Notes: a model not told the origin generated them from the letters alone. DNA of 64,000 nucleotides from Proteiniclasticum ruminis DSM 24773 (GCF_000701905.1 NZ_KL370832.1:1-64000); one strand, 5' to 3'. Shown: positions 1 to 8,784, counted from the first letter of the stretch. Translations and numbers: made by a program.

Positions 1-323
1 AGGTCTTTCAGGTATAAAAGTAGAGTATGTAGGCCCCGAATATACCAGTCAAATCTGCCCAGAGTGTGGAGAAAAAAACAAGGCAAGAGATAGAAAATAT
101 AAATGCTCATGTGGCTTCAAAACACATAGAGATAGAGTTGGTGCAATGAATATCATGAAAGCACCTGTGATAGATGGTAAAAGTCTATCAGCCTAAGATA
201 CTAAATGTACTGTCTTAGGAGGGGCAATGGCATGCCCTCAGCTTGGGGTCATACTCGCCTACTGGAAACAGACTGGCGTTTAATCACCCAAGAATCCCAT
301 TGCTTTAGCTGTGGGAGTGTCAA
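1..323 (+). mobile_element. Right end of an IS200/IS605-family element (partial, left part off window)
   Basis: The segment holds the TnpB C-terminus (2-196) followed by about 125 bp of non-coding DNA. It ends in a hairpin (arms TCCCAT 295-300 and GTGGGA 311-316, inner GCT/AGC) and then GTGTCAA at 317-323. This layout of tnpB 3' end, short spacer, hairpin and a TCAA terminus is typical of the right end of IS200/IS605 elements. From about 324 the sequence reads in frame as a sugar transferase, which places the boundary at about 323. Such elements make no target duplication. The left end lies outside the window. Confidence 0.85.
2..196 (+). CDS. tnpB: TnpB C-terminal part (RNA-guided nuclease of IS605-type element), 5' end off window
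   Basis: The frame opening at base 2 encodes 64 residues ending at TAA 194-196. They contain a zinc ribbon, CPEC near residue 20 and CSC near residue 36, followed by HRDRVGAMNI. This is the OrfB_Zn_ribbon and last RuvC segment of TnpB; the aspartate of HRD corresponds to the final RuvC acid in the family. TnpB is a small RNA-guided DNA endonuclease that uses a right-end RNA as guide carrier and helps the element persist. Whether the full protein is intact cannot be told here because the start and most of the gene lie to the left. Confidence 0.88.
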   Translation, partial: GLSGIKVEYVGPEYTSQICPECGEKNKARDRKYKCSCGFKTHRDRVGAMNIMKAPVIDGKSLSA

Positions 324-340
324 CGTATTATACAAATGAA
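197..340 (+). ncRNA. Candidate right-end (omega) RNA with guide reading into the interrupted gene
   Basis: In studied IS605-type elements the TnpB guide RNA spans the tnpB 3' end and the element's right end. Its roughly 16-20 nt guide is the flanking host DNA. Here the scaffold would cover about 197-323 including the terminal hairpin at 295-316, with the guide starting at 324 inside the sugar-transferase fragment. The 5' limit is not defined from sequence alone, and the transcript itself is inferred. Confidence 0.5.
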
Positions 341-601
341 GAAAGAGTAAGACATAGTATAAGACCTGGCTTGTCTGGTTTAGCACAGATAAACGGAAGA
401 AATGAAACTACATGGGAACAAAGATTTCTATATGATATAAAATATGTAAATGATATAAGTTTTACAGGAGATATCAAAATTATATTACTAACAATATTAA
501 AAGCTGTAAAAAGAAGTGATATTGGTGAGAGGGGATTAGATTCACCACCTGATTTTGATAAGTATAGAGAAAAAGTTAGAATAGGAGGCACATCAGATTG
601 A
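324..601 (+). pseudogene. Priming sugar-phosphate transferase, C-terminal fragment cut off by the IS
   Basis: The reading frame just after the IS end encodes YYTNEERVRHSIRPGLSG, then LAQINGRN, a conserved D-x-KYV region and a C-terminal KR-x-DIG. These are signatures of the bacterial sugar transferase family (WbaP/PglC type), which load the first sugar phosphate onto undecaprenyl phosphate at the membrane. Only about 90 residues remain of a protein normally near 200 aa or longer. The membrane anchor and N-terminal catalytic part are missing or lie left of the element. A GTG at 311 inside the IS end opens the frame artificially. The next gene starts inside its stop codon, so the fragment still sits in the operon. 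Confidence 0.85.
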
Positions 602-1116
602 ATATCAAAGGTGAAGAAGTTATATTAAGAGCTATTGAACCAAAAGACAATCCTATGCTTTTGGAAATGATAAATGATGACGCTACTGAATATATGCTTG
701 GAGGTTTTTCGTTTCCTGTATCACAAAAAAACCAAGAAGAATGGACTAATAGACTTAAAAATGACCAGAATACTTTAAGATGTACAATTGAACATGACGG
801 TAACGCAGTCGGTGTTGTAATGCTTACTAACATTGATTATAAAAATGGAAATGCTGAAGTTCATATAAAATTAGCAATTGGTAATGTAAGAGGAAAAGGG
901 TATGGCACAGATTCTCTCATGACTATCGTTAGGTATGCATTCGAAGAGTTGAGATTAAAGTGTATCTATGCACGTGTAAACGACCATAACAAAGCCTCCC
1001 AAAATTTGTTTATTAAATGTGGATTTGAGAATGAAGGTACATTAAAAAGTCGCCTATTTAAAAAAGGCGGGTATATTGATGTAATTTCTTTCTCAATAAT
1101 CAATCAAAACGAATAG
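598..1116 (+). CDS. GNAT-family N-acetyltransferase (RimJ/RimL type)
   Basis: The 172-aa protein has the layout of the Acetyltransf_3 branch of the GNAT fold: an N-terminal LRAIEPKD, a central acetyl-CoA binding loop RGKGYGTDSL (about residues 99-108), and the late motif NKASQNLFIKCGFENEG. Relatives in polysaccharide loci acetylate an amino sugar on its nucleotide carrier. The TTG start at 598 overlaps the previous stop and has AGGAGG at 583-588 at good spacing. It is followed closely by an aminotransferase, so the likely job is acetylating an amino group made by that enzyme. The exact substrate is inferred only. Confidence 0.75.
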   Translation: MNIKGEEVILRAIEPKDNPMLLEMINDDATEYMLGGFSFPVSQKNQEEWTNRLKNDQNTLRCTIEHDGNAVGVVMLTNIDYKNGNAEVHIKLAIGNVRGKGYGTDSLMTIVRYAFEELRLKCIYARVNDHNKASQNLFIKCGFENEGTLKSRLFKKGGYIDVISFSIINQNE

Positions 1117-1126
1117 GGTGATAATT

Positions 1127-2194
1127 TTGAGTATAGAAATCGGAAGTGAATTTTGGAAAGTAGATAAAATTAAAGGCATTAAGTCTATTCAAGAAGAAAA
1201 ACAAAAAATTCTATTAACTGGAAGGACTTCCTTAGACTATATAATTAAAGATATAAAAATAAAAAACCATTTTAATAGTGTATACTTACCATCTTATTGT
1301 TGTCATACAATGATACAACCATTTATTGATAATGGAATTACTGTAGAATTTTATGATATAAGCTTTAAAGATGGGAGGTTTACATATTGTATAGACTTTG
1401 ATACCAAGTGTGATGCAATATTGATAATGCAATATTTCGGTTATAGCAATGTGGAAGTGGAACAGATAATAGAAACCTTTAAGGAAAAAAAGAAAATAGT
1501 TATTGAAGATGCCACACATTCTTGGTTTTCAGAAAATAGGTACAGCTTAAAATCAGATTATGTATTTGCAAGCTTAAGAAAGTGGACAGGCCTAGCTTGT
1601 GGATCAATTGTAATGAAAAGTTATGATGATTTCCACGCACCATTCCCAAGCATAACCAACGAAAAATATGTAGGTATTAGAAAAAAAGCAGCGAATTTAA
1701 AAAAACAATATATTGAAGCAGGAAAAGGGACTAAGGAAGTATTTCTAAACATGTTTGATGAAGCTGAAAGATTATTAGAAGAAGATTATATAGACTATAC
1801 AGTACCTGATTCGGTTACACACTTAATTTCATGTTTAGATTTTGAAAAAATACGCAAAAGAAGAAAGCAAAATGCAACAGTATTAATAAAAGGATTAAAA
1901 GGTAATATCGGTATTGATTGTGTAAAGGTTGACAACGATGATGTTCCATTATTTGTACCAATTATTGTTTTGAATGGGAAGAGGGATAAATTAAGACAGC
2001 ATTTAATTAATAAAAATATATATTGTCCAGTTCATTGGCAAGTATCCAAACTTCATACAATTCATGATAAATACATATATGACAATTGTTTATCACTAAT
2101 TTGTGATCAAAGGTATAGTGTACAAGATATGAAAACTATAATTAACACAATAAACGAGTTTTATAGAAAGGAAATTCCAAATGAGTTATATTGA
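1127..2194 (+). CDS. DegT/DnrJ/EryC1-like PLP-dependent aminotransferase
   Basis: The protein of about 355 aa has the fold I layout of the DegT/StrS sugar aminotransferases: SVYLPSYCCHT near residue 55, a central EDATHSW (the Asp that contacts the PLP ring), and SLRKWTGLACG carrying the probable Schiff-base lysine. It would transfer an amino group to a keto sugar or similar polysaccharide precursor. The open frame runs back to a GTG at 1118. The TTG at 1127, preceded by AGGGTG, has better spacing and is preferred. It overlaps the next gene by 14 bp. The sequence is diverged from textbook DegT proteins, so the substrate is open. Confidence 0.65.
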   Translation: MSIEIGSEFWKVDKIKGIKSIQEEKQKILLTGRTSLDYIIKDIKIKNHFNSVYLPSYCCHTMIQPFIDNGITVEFYDISFKDGRFTYCIDFDTKCDAILIMQYFGYSNVEVEQIIETFKEKKKIVIEDATHSWFSENRYSLKSDYVFASLRKWTGLACGSIVMKSYDDFHAPFPSITNEKYVGIRKKAANLKKQYIEAGKGTKEVFLNMFDEAERLLEEDYIDYTVPDSVTHLISCLDFEKIRKRRKQNATVLIKGLKGNIGIDCVKVDNDDVPLFVPIIVLNGKRDKLRQHLINKNIYCPVHWQVSKLHTIHDKYIYDNCLSLICDQRYSVQDMKTIINTINEFYRKEIPNELY

Positions 2195-3224
2195 GATTGT
2201 TTCAATAAATGAAGAAGATAAGTGGGACAAAATAGTTAGGGGATTTATAGACTATGATGTTAATTATCTTAATGGATATGCTAAAGCATTCTACTTACAC
2301 GGTGAAGGTGAACCATTTTTATTTTACTACAATGACGGCATTACAAAAGCGATTAATGTAGTAATGAAAAGAGATATTGCAAAAAGTCATTTCTTAAAAG
2401 ATATTTTGCCTCAAAACACCTTCTTTGACATTTCCACTCCTTACGGTTATGGAGGGTTTTGGATTAAAGGTGAAGAGTATGAGACTGTTATGTGTGCTTA
2501 TGATAATTATTGCAGAGAGCAAGGATTTGTAAGTGAATTTGTAAGATTTCACTTACTCAGCAATTATAGAGATTTCTATGATGGGTCAATTGAAACTCAT
2601 ACAAAGAACATAGTCCGTACACTCGATTTATCTTTTGATGAATTATTAATGGATTTCGAACATAAGGTGCGTAAAAATCTTAAGAAAGCAAATAAATATG
2701 AATTAGAAGTAGAAATAGATTATATTGGAGAAAAATTAGATGAATTTTTAGACATTTATTATGGAACAATGGAACGAGCAAATGCAAAAGACAACTACTT
2801 TTTTACTCGCGAGTTTTTTGAAAAGATTAATGAAATGAAAGATAATTATGTATATATACATGTTTTATATCAGGGAAAGGTTATATCTACTGAACTAGTT
2901 TTATATGGCAGTGAAAACTGCTATTCATTTTTAGGCGGAACTAACCCAGATTACTTTGATCTACGCCCTAATGATTTTTTGAAGTACGAGATTATTAAAT
3001 GGGCTAAAGAAAAGGGACTTAGAAGATTTATTCTAGGAGGGGGTTATGGTACAGACGATGGAATATTTAAATACAAAAAAAGTTTTGCTCCACATGGAGT
3101 TTATGACTTCTATGTAGGAAAAAAGATCTTTTCAAAAGAAAAATATGATGAATTGGTAAAAATTAGAGTAATGGATTCAGAACCAATAGAAAAGGTGGCT
3201 TTTTTTCCTACGTATCGAGCATAA
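2181..3224 (+). CDS. FemAB-like / GNAT_6 acyltransferase of a polysaccharide locus
   Basis: The 347-aa protein resembles the BioF2-like Acetyltransf_6 group related to FemABX peptidyltransferases. Visible marks are TPYGYGGFW near residue 90, the basic segment KVRKNLKKANKY near residue 165, FFTREFFEK near residue 205, and a C-terminal NDFLKYEIIKWAKEKGL followed by LGGGYG. Such enzymes transfer amino-acyl or acyl groups, often from aminoacyl-tRNA, to cell-wall or surface-sugar amino groups. Start ATG 2181 lies inside the end of the aminotransferase gene, indicating translational coupling. Together with the two upstream genes it probably builds an N-acylated amino sugar. The donor and acceptor are unknown. 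Confidence 0.65.
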   Translation: MSYIEIVSINEEDKWDKIVRGFIDYDVNYLNGYAKAFYLHGEGEPFLFYYNDGITKAINVVMKRDIAKSHFLKDILPQNTFFDISTPYGYGGFWIKGEEYETVMCAYDNYCREQGFVSEFVRFHLLSNYRDFYDGSIETHTKNIVRTLDLSFDELLMDFEHKVRKNLKKANKYELEVEIDYIGEKLDEFLDIYYGTMERANAKDNYFFTREFFEKINEMKDNYVYIHVLYQGKVISTELVLYGSENCYSFLGGTNPDYFDLRPNDFLKYEIIKWAKEKGLRRFILGGGYGTDDGIFKYKKSFAPHGVYDFYVGKKIFSKEKYDELVKIRVMDSEPIEKVAFFPTYRA

Positions 3225-3258
3225 GGAGCAATAAATAGTATTGAAACTGAAAAGGTAG

Positions 3259-4473
3259 GTGGGTAATATTAATATTATATTTTTAACAATGACAGATATT
3301 CAAGATATCGAGAGTCGCTATATATATACAGAATTGCTAAAAGTTTTCATAGGAAATGGGCATAGGGTTACAATTGTTTCACCAACAACATCGAAAGATA
3401 AGCCAAAATATGAGCTATTAAGATACTCTAATTATCAAATGGTTAAGATAAGAATACTTAGCGGAACGAATAAAAATCTAATAAAAAAAGCGATTAATAT
3501 CATAGCACTTGAAGATTGGTATATAAGAGCAGTCAAGAAGTTCTTAAATGATGAAAAATTTGATTTAGTATTATATTCTACACCACCTATAACATTAGGT
3601 AAGGCAATTAAATATATCAAAACACGAGACAATGCGAAAACATATCTTATGCTAAAGGATATATTTCCACAAAATGCTGTTGACCTTGGAATGATGTCTA
3701 GAATTGGTTATAAGTCTATTATTTATAATTATTTTAGGAATAAAGAAAAGAAACTGTATAAGTTTTCGGATTACATAGGTTGCATGTCAGAAGCAAATGT
3801 TAATTACTTACTTTCACACAATCCAGAATTATCTCCAGATAATGTAGGGTTATGTGTTAATAGCGTAATACCAATGGATGAGAATTTGGTTAACAAAGAT
3901 ATGTTGAGAAGCAAATATGGAATACCACTTAATACTACAGTATTCTTTTACGGAGGGAATTTTGGAAAACCACAAGGAATTGATTTTCTAACCAAAGTGT
4001 TAGAAAATAATTTAAATAAGAATGATAGATATTTTGTGCTATGTGGTGATGGTACAGATTACCACATTATTGAATCATTAATTCGCAACAATCCCAAATC
4101 AAATATCATGTTGATTAAGGGTTTACCTAAAGAGGAGTATGATAACTTGTTACAAGCATGTGATATTGGTATGTTGTTTTTAGATTATCGTTTCACAATT
4201 CCAAATTTTCCATCAAGAATACTTCCATATATGGAGTACTCAATGCCTATATTTGCCTGCACAGACAGTAATACTGACATCGGCATTAAAATTGAAGAAG
4301 GAAATTTCGGTTGGTGGTGCCCAAGTAATAATTTAGAAATCTGCACAAATTTAATCGATAAAATATGTACAGATAGTTCAATTTCTCAAAAAGGTAAAAA
4401 TGCTAGAGATTATCTAGAAAAACATTATATCGCTGAAATTTCATATGATCAAATTATGAATAATATTGAATAA
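3259..4473 (+). CDS. WbuB-like family 4 glycosyltransferase
   Basis: The 404-aa protein matches the WbuB branch of GT4 glycosyltransferases. It has an N-terminal Rossmann half with GHRVTIVSP, the pattern YSTPPITLGKAI followed by LKDIFPQNAVDLG (about residues 105-140), and a C-terminal donor domain with FYGGNFGKPQG and a late PSRILPYMEYSMPIFA. WbuB-type enzymes transfer L-FucNAc or related sugars to the lipid-linked repeat unit on the inner membrane face. The UDP-L-FucNAc genes directly downstream fit this donor. The start is a GTG at 3259 with a weak AAAGGTAGG site. An ATG at 3289 is possible but would remove the first beta strand. Confidence 0.8.
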   Translation: MGNINIIFLTMTDIQDIESRYIYTELLKVFIGNGHRVTIVSPTTSKDKPKYELLRYSNYQMVKIRILSGTNKNLIKKAINIIALEDWYIRAVKKFLNDEKFDLVLYSTPPITLGKAIKYIKTRDNAKTYLMLKDIFPQNAVDLGMMSRIGYKSIIYNYFRNKEKKLYKFSDYIGCMSEANVNYLLSHNPELSPDNVGLCVNSVIPMDENLVNKDMLRSKYGIPLNTTVFFYGGNFGKPQGIDFLTKVLENNLNKNDRYFVLCGDGTDYHIIESLIRNNPKSNIMLIKGLPKEEYDNLLQACDIGMLFLDYRFTIPNFPSRILPYMEYSMPIFACTDSNTDIGIKIEEGNFGWWCPSNNLEICTNLIDKICTDSSISQKGKNARDYLEKHYIAEISYDQIMNNIE

Positions 4474-4490
4474 GCGAGAGGGGTAATGAT

Positions 4491-5510
4491 ATGTTTAAAG
4501 ATAAAACTTTATTAATTACAGGTGGAACAGGATCTTTTGGTAATGCCGTAATGAAAAGATTCTTAGATACAGATATAAAAGAAATTCGTATCTTTTCTCG
4601 TGATGAGAAGAAACAAGATGATATGAGAAAGCTTTATAAAAATGATAAATTGAAGTTCTACATAGGAGATGTAAGGGATCTTGCAAGTGTTAAAAACGCA
4701 ATGCATGGAGTGGATTATATTTTCCATGCTGCTGCTCTTAAGCAGGTACCTTCATGTGAGTTTTTCCCACTTGAAGCAGTAAAAACCAACGTACTTGGTA
4801 CAGATAATGTTCTTACAGGTGCTATAGAGATGGGAGTAAAAAAAGTCATTTGTCTTTCTACAGATAAAGCTGCTTATCCTATCAATGCAATGGGAATCTC
4901 TAAAGCAATGATGGAAAAGGTATTTGTGGCTAAAGCAAAGACTGTAGATCCTGAAAGAACACTTATATGTGGAACAAGATATGGAAATGTTATGGCTTCG
5001 AGGGGATCAGTTATTCCTTTGTTCATTGAACAGATTAAGAATGGACACCCTTTAACTGTTACAGATCCTAATATGACAAGATTTTTAATGAGCCTTGAAG
5101 AAGCTGTTGAGCTTGTTGTGTTTGCTTTCCAAAATGCAGAAGCAGGAGACATCATGGTCCAAAAATCACCTGCGTCTACAGTAGGAGATTTAGCTCAGGC
5201 TATCAAAGAGCTTTTCAATGCAGATAATGAGATTAAAGTTATAGGAACTCGTCACGGAGAGAAGCTTTACGAAACCCTTCTTACAAAAGAAGAACACGTG
5301 GTAGCAAAAGACATGGGTGGATTCTACAGAGTGCCTGCTGATAAGAGAGATTTAAACTATGACAAGTACTTTGTTGAAGGAGATGAAAAATTATCATCTG
5401 ATGACGAGTACAATTCACATAACACAGAAAGGCTTAACATAGAGCAGATTAAAGAAAGATTATTACAACTTGATTATGTTAGAGAAGAACTAGAAAGTTG
5501 GGATAAATAA
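4491..5510 (+). CDS. capE: UDP-N-acetylglucosamine 4,6-dehydratase / 5-epimerase (CapE/FnlA type)
   Basis: This 339-aa extended SDR protein performs the first step from UDP-GlcNAc to UDP-L-FucNAc. It shows the NAD-binding GGTGSFG at residues 11-17, HAAALKQVPSCE around 79-90, STDKAA around 123-128, and the pair M134-x3-K138. In this family methionine replaces the usual SDR tyrosine. A Polysacc_syn_2C-type tail follows (NTERLNIEQIKERL). The length and the order capE-capF-capG match the Staphylococcus aureus type 5/8 capsule set. The start ATG has a GAGAGGGG site. Base composition is slightly less AT-rich than the glycosyltransferases around it, as is common for such shared sugar-nucleotide cassettes. 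Confidence 0.93.
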   Translation: MFKDKTLLITGGTGSFGNAVMKRFLDTDIKEIRIFSRDEKKQDDMRKLYKNDKLKFYIGDVRDLASVKNAMHGVDYIFHAAALKQVPSCEFFPLEAVKTNVLGTDNVLTGAIEMGVKKVICLSTDKAAYPINAMGISKAMMEKVFVAKAKTVDPERTLICGTRYGNVMASRGSVIPLFIEQIKNGHPLTVTDPNMTRFLMSLEEAVELVVFAFQNAEAGDIMVQKSPASTVGDLAQAIKELFNADNEIKVIGTRHGEKLYETLLTKEEHVVAKDMGGFYRVPADKRDLNYDKYFVEGDEKLSSDDEYNSHNTERLNIEQIKERLLQLDYVREELESWDK

Positions 5511-6618
5511 TGAAAATATTAGTCACTGGAGCTAAGGGCTTTATAGGAAAAAACTTAATCGCAGAACTTAAGAATAGAAAATACACTGAGATATTTGAAT
5601 ACGACAGAGACTCGGATCATTCATTACTTGAAGTTTTCTGTAAAGAAGCTGACTTTGTATTTCACCTTGCAGGGGTAAACCGCCCAAAAGAACAATCGGA
5701 GTTTATGGAAGGAAACTTTGGCTTTACTTCAGAGTTATTAACTACTTTAAAAAAACACAAGAATACTTGTCCTGTAATGATTTCATCATCTATTCAAGCT
5801 GAGCTTGATAATCCTTATGGCGAGAGTAAAAAGCAGGAGAGGACCTTCTGTTTTCTTATAGCGAAGAAACAGGCGCTAAAGTTCTTGTTTATAGATTTCC
5901 TAATGTGTTTGGTAAATGGTGCAGACCTAATTATAACAGCGCAGTAGCTACTTTCTGTCATAATGTTGCTCACGACCTACCTATTCAAGTGAATGATCCA
6001 AGTGCAGTGATGAATCTTATTTATATAGATGATGTAGTAAATGATCTTATTAATGCTTTAGAAGGTAAAGAGAATAAAGCAGAAGAGTTTTGTGAAGTAC
6101 CTGTTGTACATACAATCACTTTGGGTAAGATAGTAGACTTAATTTATTCATTTAAGAAAAGTAGAGAAGATAGATCAGTTCCAAATATGGCAGACAAATT
6201 TACTAAAAAATTATATAGCACTTATTTAAGTTATTTACCTGAAGATGAATTTAGTTATGAACTGAAAATGAATGTAGATCAGAGAGGTTCTTTTACAGAG
6301 TTTATTAAAACTCCTGATAGAGGACAAGTATCTGTAAATATATCAAAAACTGGAATTACAAAAGGTAATCACTGGCACCACACAAAGAATGAAAAATTTC
6401 TAGTGGTAAGTGGTAAAGGGGTTATTCGTTTTAGGAAAATAGATTCAGAAGAAATAATAGAGTACTTTGTAAGTGGAGACAAGATGGAAGTCGTAGACAT
6501 ACCTACAGGCTACACACATAATATTGAAAATCTAGGGGATGCGGATATGGTCACAATCATGTGGGCTAATGAAGCTTTTGACCCTGAAAAACCAGACACT
6601 TACTTTTTGGAGGTATAA
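5510..6618 (+). pseudogene. capF: CapF/FnlB reductase-cupin protein with a one-base frameshift
   Basis: CapF reduces the CapE product to UDP-N-acetyl-6-deoxy-L-talosamine. It has an N-terminal SDR domain and a C-terminal cupin. The SDR start (TGAKGFIGKNLI) is in one frame, ending at 5947. From NPYGESKK onward the conserved sequence (AGEDLLFSYSEETG, then YRFPNVFGKW, then the cupin GNHWHHTKNEKFLVVSGKG) continues in the -1 frame to 6618. Adding a single A to the five-A tract at 5828-5832 restores a 369-aa protein of normal family length. This is a real or sequencing one-base deletion, or conceivably slippage at AAAAAG. capE overlaps its start and capG follows 3 bp after its stop. Confidence 0.9.
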
Positions 6619-6621
6619 CTG

Positions 6622-7755
6622 ATGAAGAAATTAAAAGTCATGACAGTTGTAGGCACTAGACCAGAGATTATAAGACTGTCAGCTGTTATAAATAAATTAG
6701 ATGAATCAGAAGCGATAGAGCATGTTCTTGTTCATACCGGTCAGAACTATGACTATGAATTAAATGAAGTATTCTTTAATGATTTTAATCTAAAGAAACC
6801 AGACTATTTTCTCAATGCTGCTACAAGGACAGCAGTAGAGACAATAGGAAATATTCTAGTAAAGATTGATCCGATTTTAGATGAAGTAAAACCGGATGCC
6901 TTTTTAGTTTTAGGTGACACTAATAGCTGCTTGTGTGCAATAGCAGCTAAGAGAAAGCATATCCCTATTTTCCATATGGAAGCTGGAAATAGATGCTTTG
7001 ATCAGAGAGTACCAGAAGAGACGAACAGAAAGATTGTAGATCATACTGCAGACATCAACTTAACATATAGTGACATTGCAAGAGAATATCTATTAAAAGA
7101 AGGTCTTCCAGCAGACAGAGTGATTAAAACAGGCAGCCCTATGTTTGAGGTTCTTAATTCAAGAAAAGATGACATCGAAAAATCAGATGTACTTGAAAGA
7201 TTAGGACTTGAAGCAGGGAAATATTTTGTTGTTTCAGCTCATAGAGAAGAAAATATTAGTTCTGATCAAAATTTTATGGATTTGGTAGAAAGTTTAAATA
7301 CAATAGCTGAAAAATATCAAAAGCCATTAATCGTAAGTACACATCCAAGAACAAGAAAAATGATCGAAGCTAAAGGAATTGAGTTTAATCAATTAGTAAA
7401 GACAATGAAACCTCTTGGATTTAATGATTATGTAAAGCTTCAAAAGTATGCTAGGGCTGTTCTAAGTGATAGCGGAACTATTAGCGAGGAATCATCAATT
7501 TTAGGATTTAGAGCGCTTAATATTAGGCAGGCTCATGAGAGACCAGAAGCGATGGAAGAAGCATCGGTAATGATGGTTGGACTTAAGAAGGAAAGAATTC
7601 TTCAAGGGTTAGAAGTGCTTGAGACACAAGAGAAAGACGTATTAAGATTGGTAGCGGATTATAGTATGCCAAACGTATCAGATAAAGTTTTAAGAATAAT
7701 ATTGTCTTATACAGATTATATAAATAGAGTTGTTTGGGGGATAAACAATCCATAA
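6622..7755 (+). CDS. capG: UDP-N-acetylglucosamine 2-epimerase-like enzyme (CapG/FnlC type)
   Basis: The 377-aa protein is a non-hydrolysing 2-epimerase. It shows VVGTRPEIIRL at the N-terminus, HTGQNYDYELNEVFF, LVLGDTNSCL, FHMEAGNRC near residue 118, VPEETNRKIVDH, VVSAHREENI near residue 205, and SDSGTISEESS near residue 285, all conserved in the family. In the CapEFG pathway it makes the final C2 inversion to UDP-L-FucNAc. The start ATG has GGAGG nine bases upstream. It directly follows capF and closes the cassette. The hydrolysing 2-epimerases are a poorer fit because the acceptor context is capE-capF. Confidence 0.92.
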   Translation: MKKLKVMTVVGTRPEIIRLSAVINKLDESEAIEHVLVHTGQNYDYELNEVFFNDFNLKKPDYFLNAATRTAVETIGNILVKIDPILDEVKPDAFLVLGDTNSCLCAIAAKRKHIPIFHMEAGNRCFDQRVPEETNRKIVDHTADINLTYSDIAREYLLKEGLPADRVIKTGSPMFEVLNSRKDDIEKSDVLERLGLEAGKYFVVSAHREENISSDQNFMDLVESLNTIAEKYQKPLIVSTHPRTRKMIEAKGIEFNQLVKTMKPLGFNDYVKLQKYARAVLSDSGTISEESSILGFRALNIRQAHERPEAMEEASVMMVGLKKERILQGLEVLETQEKDVLRLVADYSMPNVSDKVLRIILSYTDYINRVVWGINNP

Positions 7756-7806
7756 CAGTATGTAATAGAAAAAGGTTAGTCACTAAATAAAACAGAGAGG
7801 ACTGTG

Positions 7807-8772
7807 ATGATGAGTTATCCGAAAATAAGTATCGTAGTACCATTGTACAATGTAGAAAAACATATAACACCTTGCATAAGTTCAATAATCACACAAGATT
7901 ATCCTGATTTCGAAGTAATAATTGTAGATGATGGTTCAAGTGATAATTCTAAAAGCATATGTGAGAGAGTACTAAGCAATTCTAGTGTCGAATATAAGAT
8001 GATTAGTAGAAATAACAAAGGAGTATCAGCTAGCCGAAACGATGGTATAAATGCAGCAACTGGAGAATATGTTTGTTTTGTAGATGCAGATGATATTATA
8101 GATGTTCAATATTTATCGAAATTATATAGGGCAATTAATAAAAGCGATTCGTCTTCTGTGGTCTTTTCATCCTATAATCTTATCTATAAAAATACAAAAA
8201 AACAGCAAAGATGGATTAATGAGACAAATAAGTTAAATAAAAAAAATGTATTGTGGGCATTTTTGAATAGAGATTGTAAATTTATTATTACAGCAATGAT
8301 GGTAAATAGAAAGCATATTATGGACAATAAAATCTATTTTGATGAAGATTGCAGATATTCTGAAGATATTATATATATATGGAAAATTCTTTGCAGTTCA
8401 AAGGACATAAGATTTATTGATGAACCATTATATAACTACATTATACACCCCGGTTCAACAATGACATCATCAAATTATAATAAAATAGTAACATGTCGCG
8501 ATGCAATAATCAGGCTATTTGACGATTATATTAGCAAGGTTGACAATATGGAGACTTTTCAGAAAAGTTTTTTGCCGCGATACTTTTTTGCGATAATGCA
8601 TTCAGCAGCTAAACTACTAAACTATAATGATTTTAGGTTGTTATCCCAAGAATTAGATATTAAGACTATTTTTAGGTTAAAAAGTGATAAATTAAGAAGA
8701 AAACAGTCGTTTTTGATAAAGCTCTATTACATTAATTTTTGGATTTTTTATTTAATATTGCGTTGGAAATGA
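7807..8772 (+). CDS. Family 2 glycosyltransferase
   Basis: The protein of about 321 aa is a GT-A fold inverting transferase. It has KISIVVPLYNVEKHI at the N-terminus, IIVDDGSSDNS near residue 40, SASRNDGINAATGEY near residue 75, and the metal-binding VDADD near residue 93. The C-terminal portion is basic and partly hydrophobic, as in membrane-associated capsule transferases. It adds one sugar to the lipid-linked repeat; donor and linkage are not readable. GAGAGG at 7795-7800 serves ATG 7807 or 7810; a GTG at 7804 is in frame but too close. Confidence 0.87.
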   Translation: MMSYPKISIVVPLYNVEKHITPCISSIITQDYPDFEVIIVDDGSSDNSKSICERVLSNSSVEYKMISRNNKGVSASRNDGINAATGEYVCFVDADDIIDVQYLSKLYRAINKSDSSSVVFSSYNLIYKNTKKQQRWINETNKLNKKNVLWAFLNRDCKFIITAMMVNRKHIMDNKIYFDEDCRYSEDIIYIWKILCSSKDIRFIDEPLYNYIIHPGSTMTSSNYNKIVTCRDAIIRLFDDYISKVDNMETFQKSFLPRYFFAIMHSAAKLLNYNDFRLLSQELDIKTIFRLKSDKLRRKQSFLIKLYYINFWIFYLILRWK

Positions 8773-8784
8773 TTGGAGGGTAAT

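Noticed and set aside
5826-5835. Programmed -1 frameshift expressing CapF
   Set aside because: The preceding base is T, so the first codon cannot re-pair after slipping, and CapF homologs are made from one frame; a mutation or sequence error is simpler.
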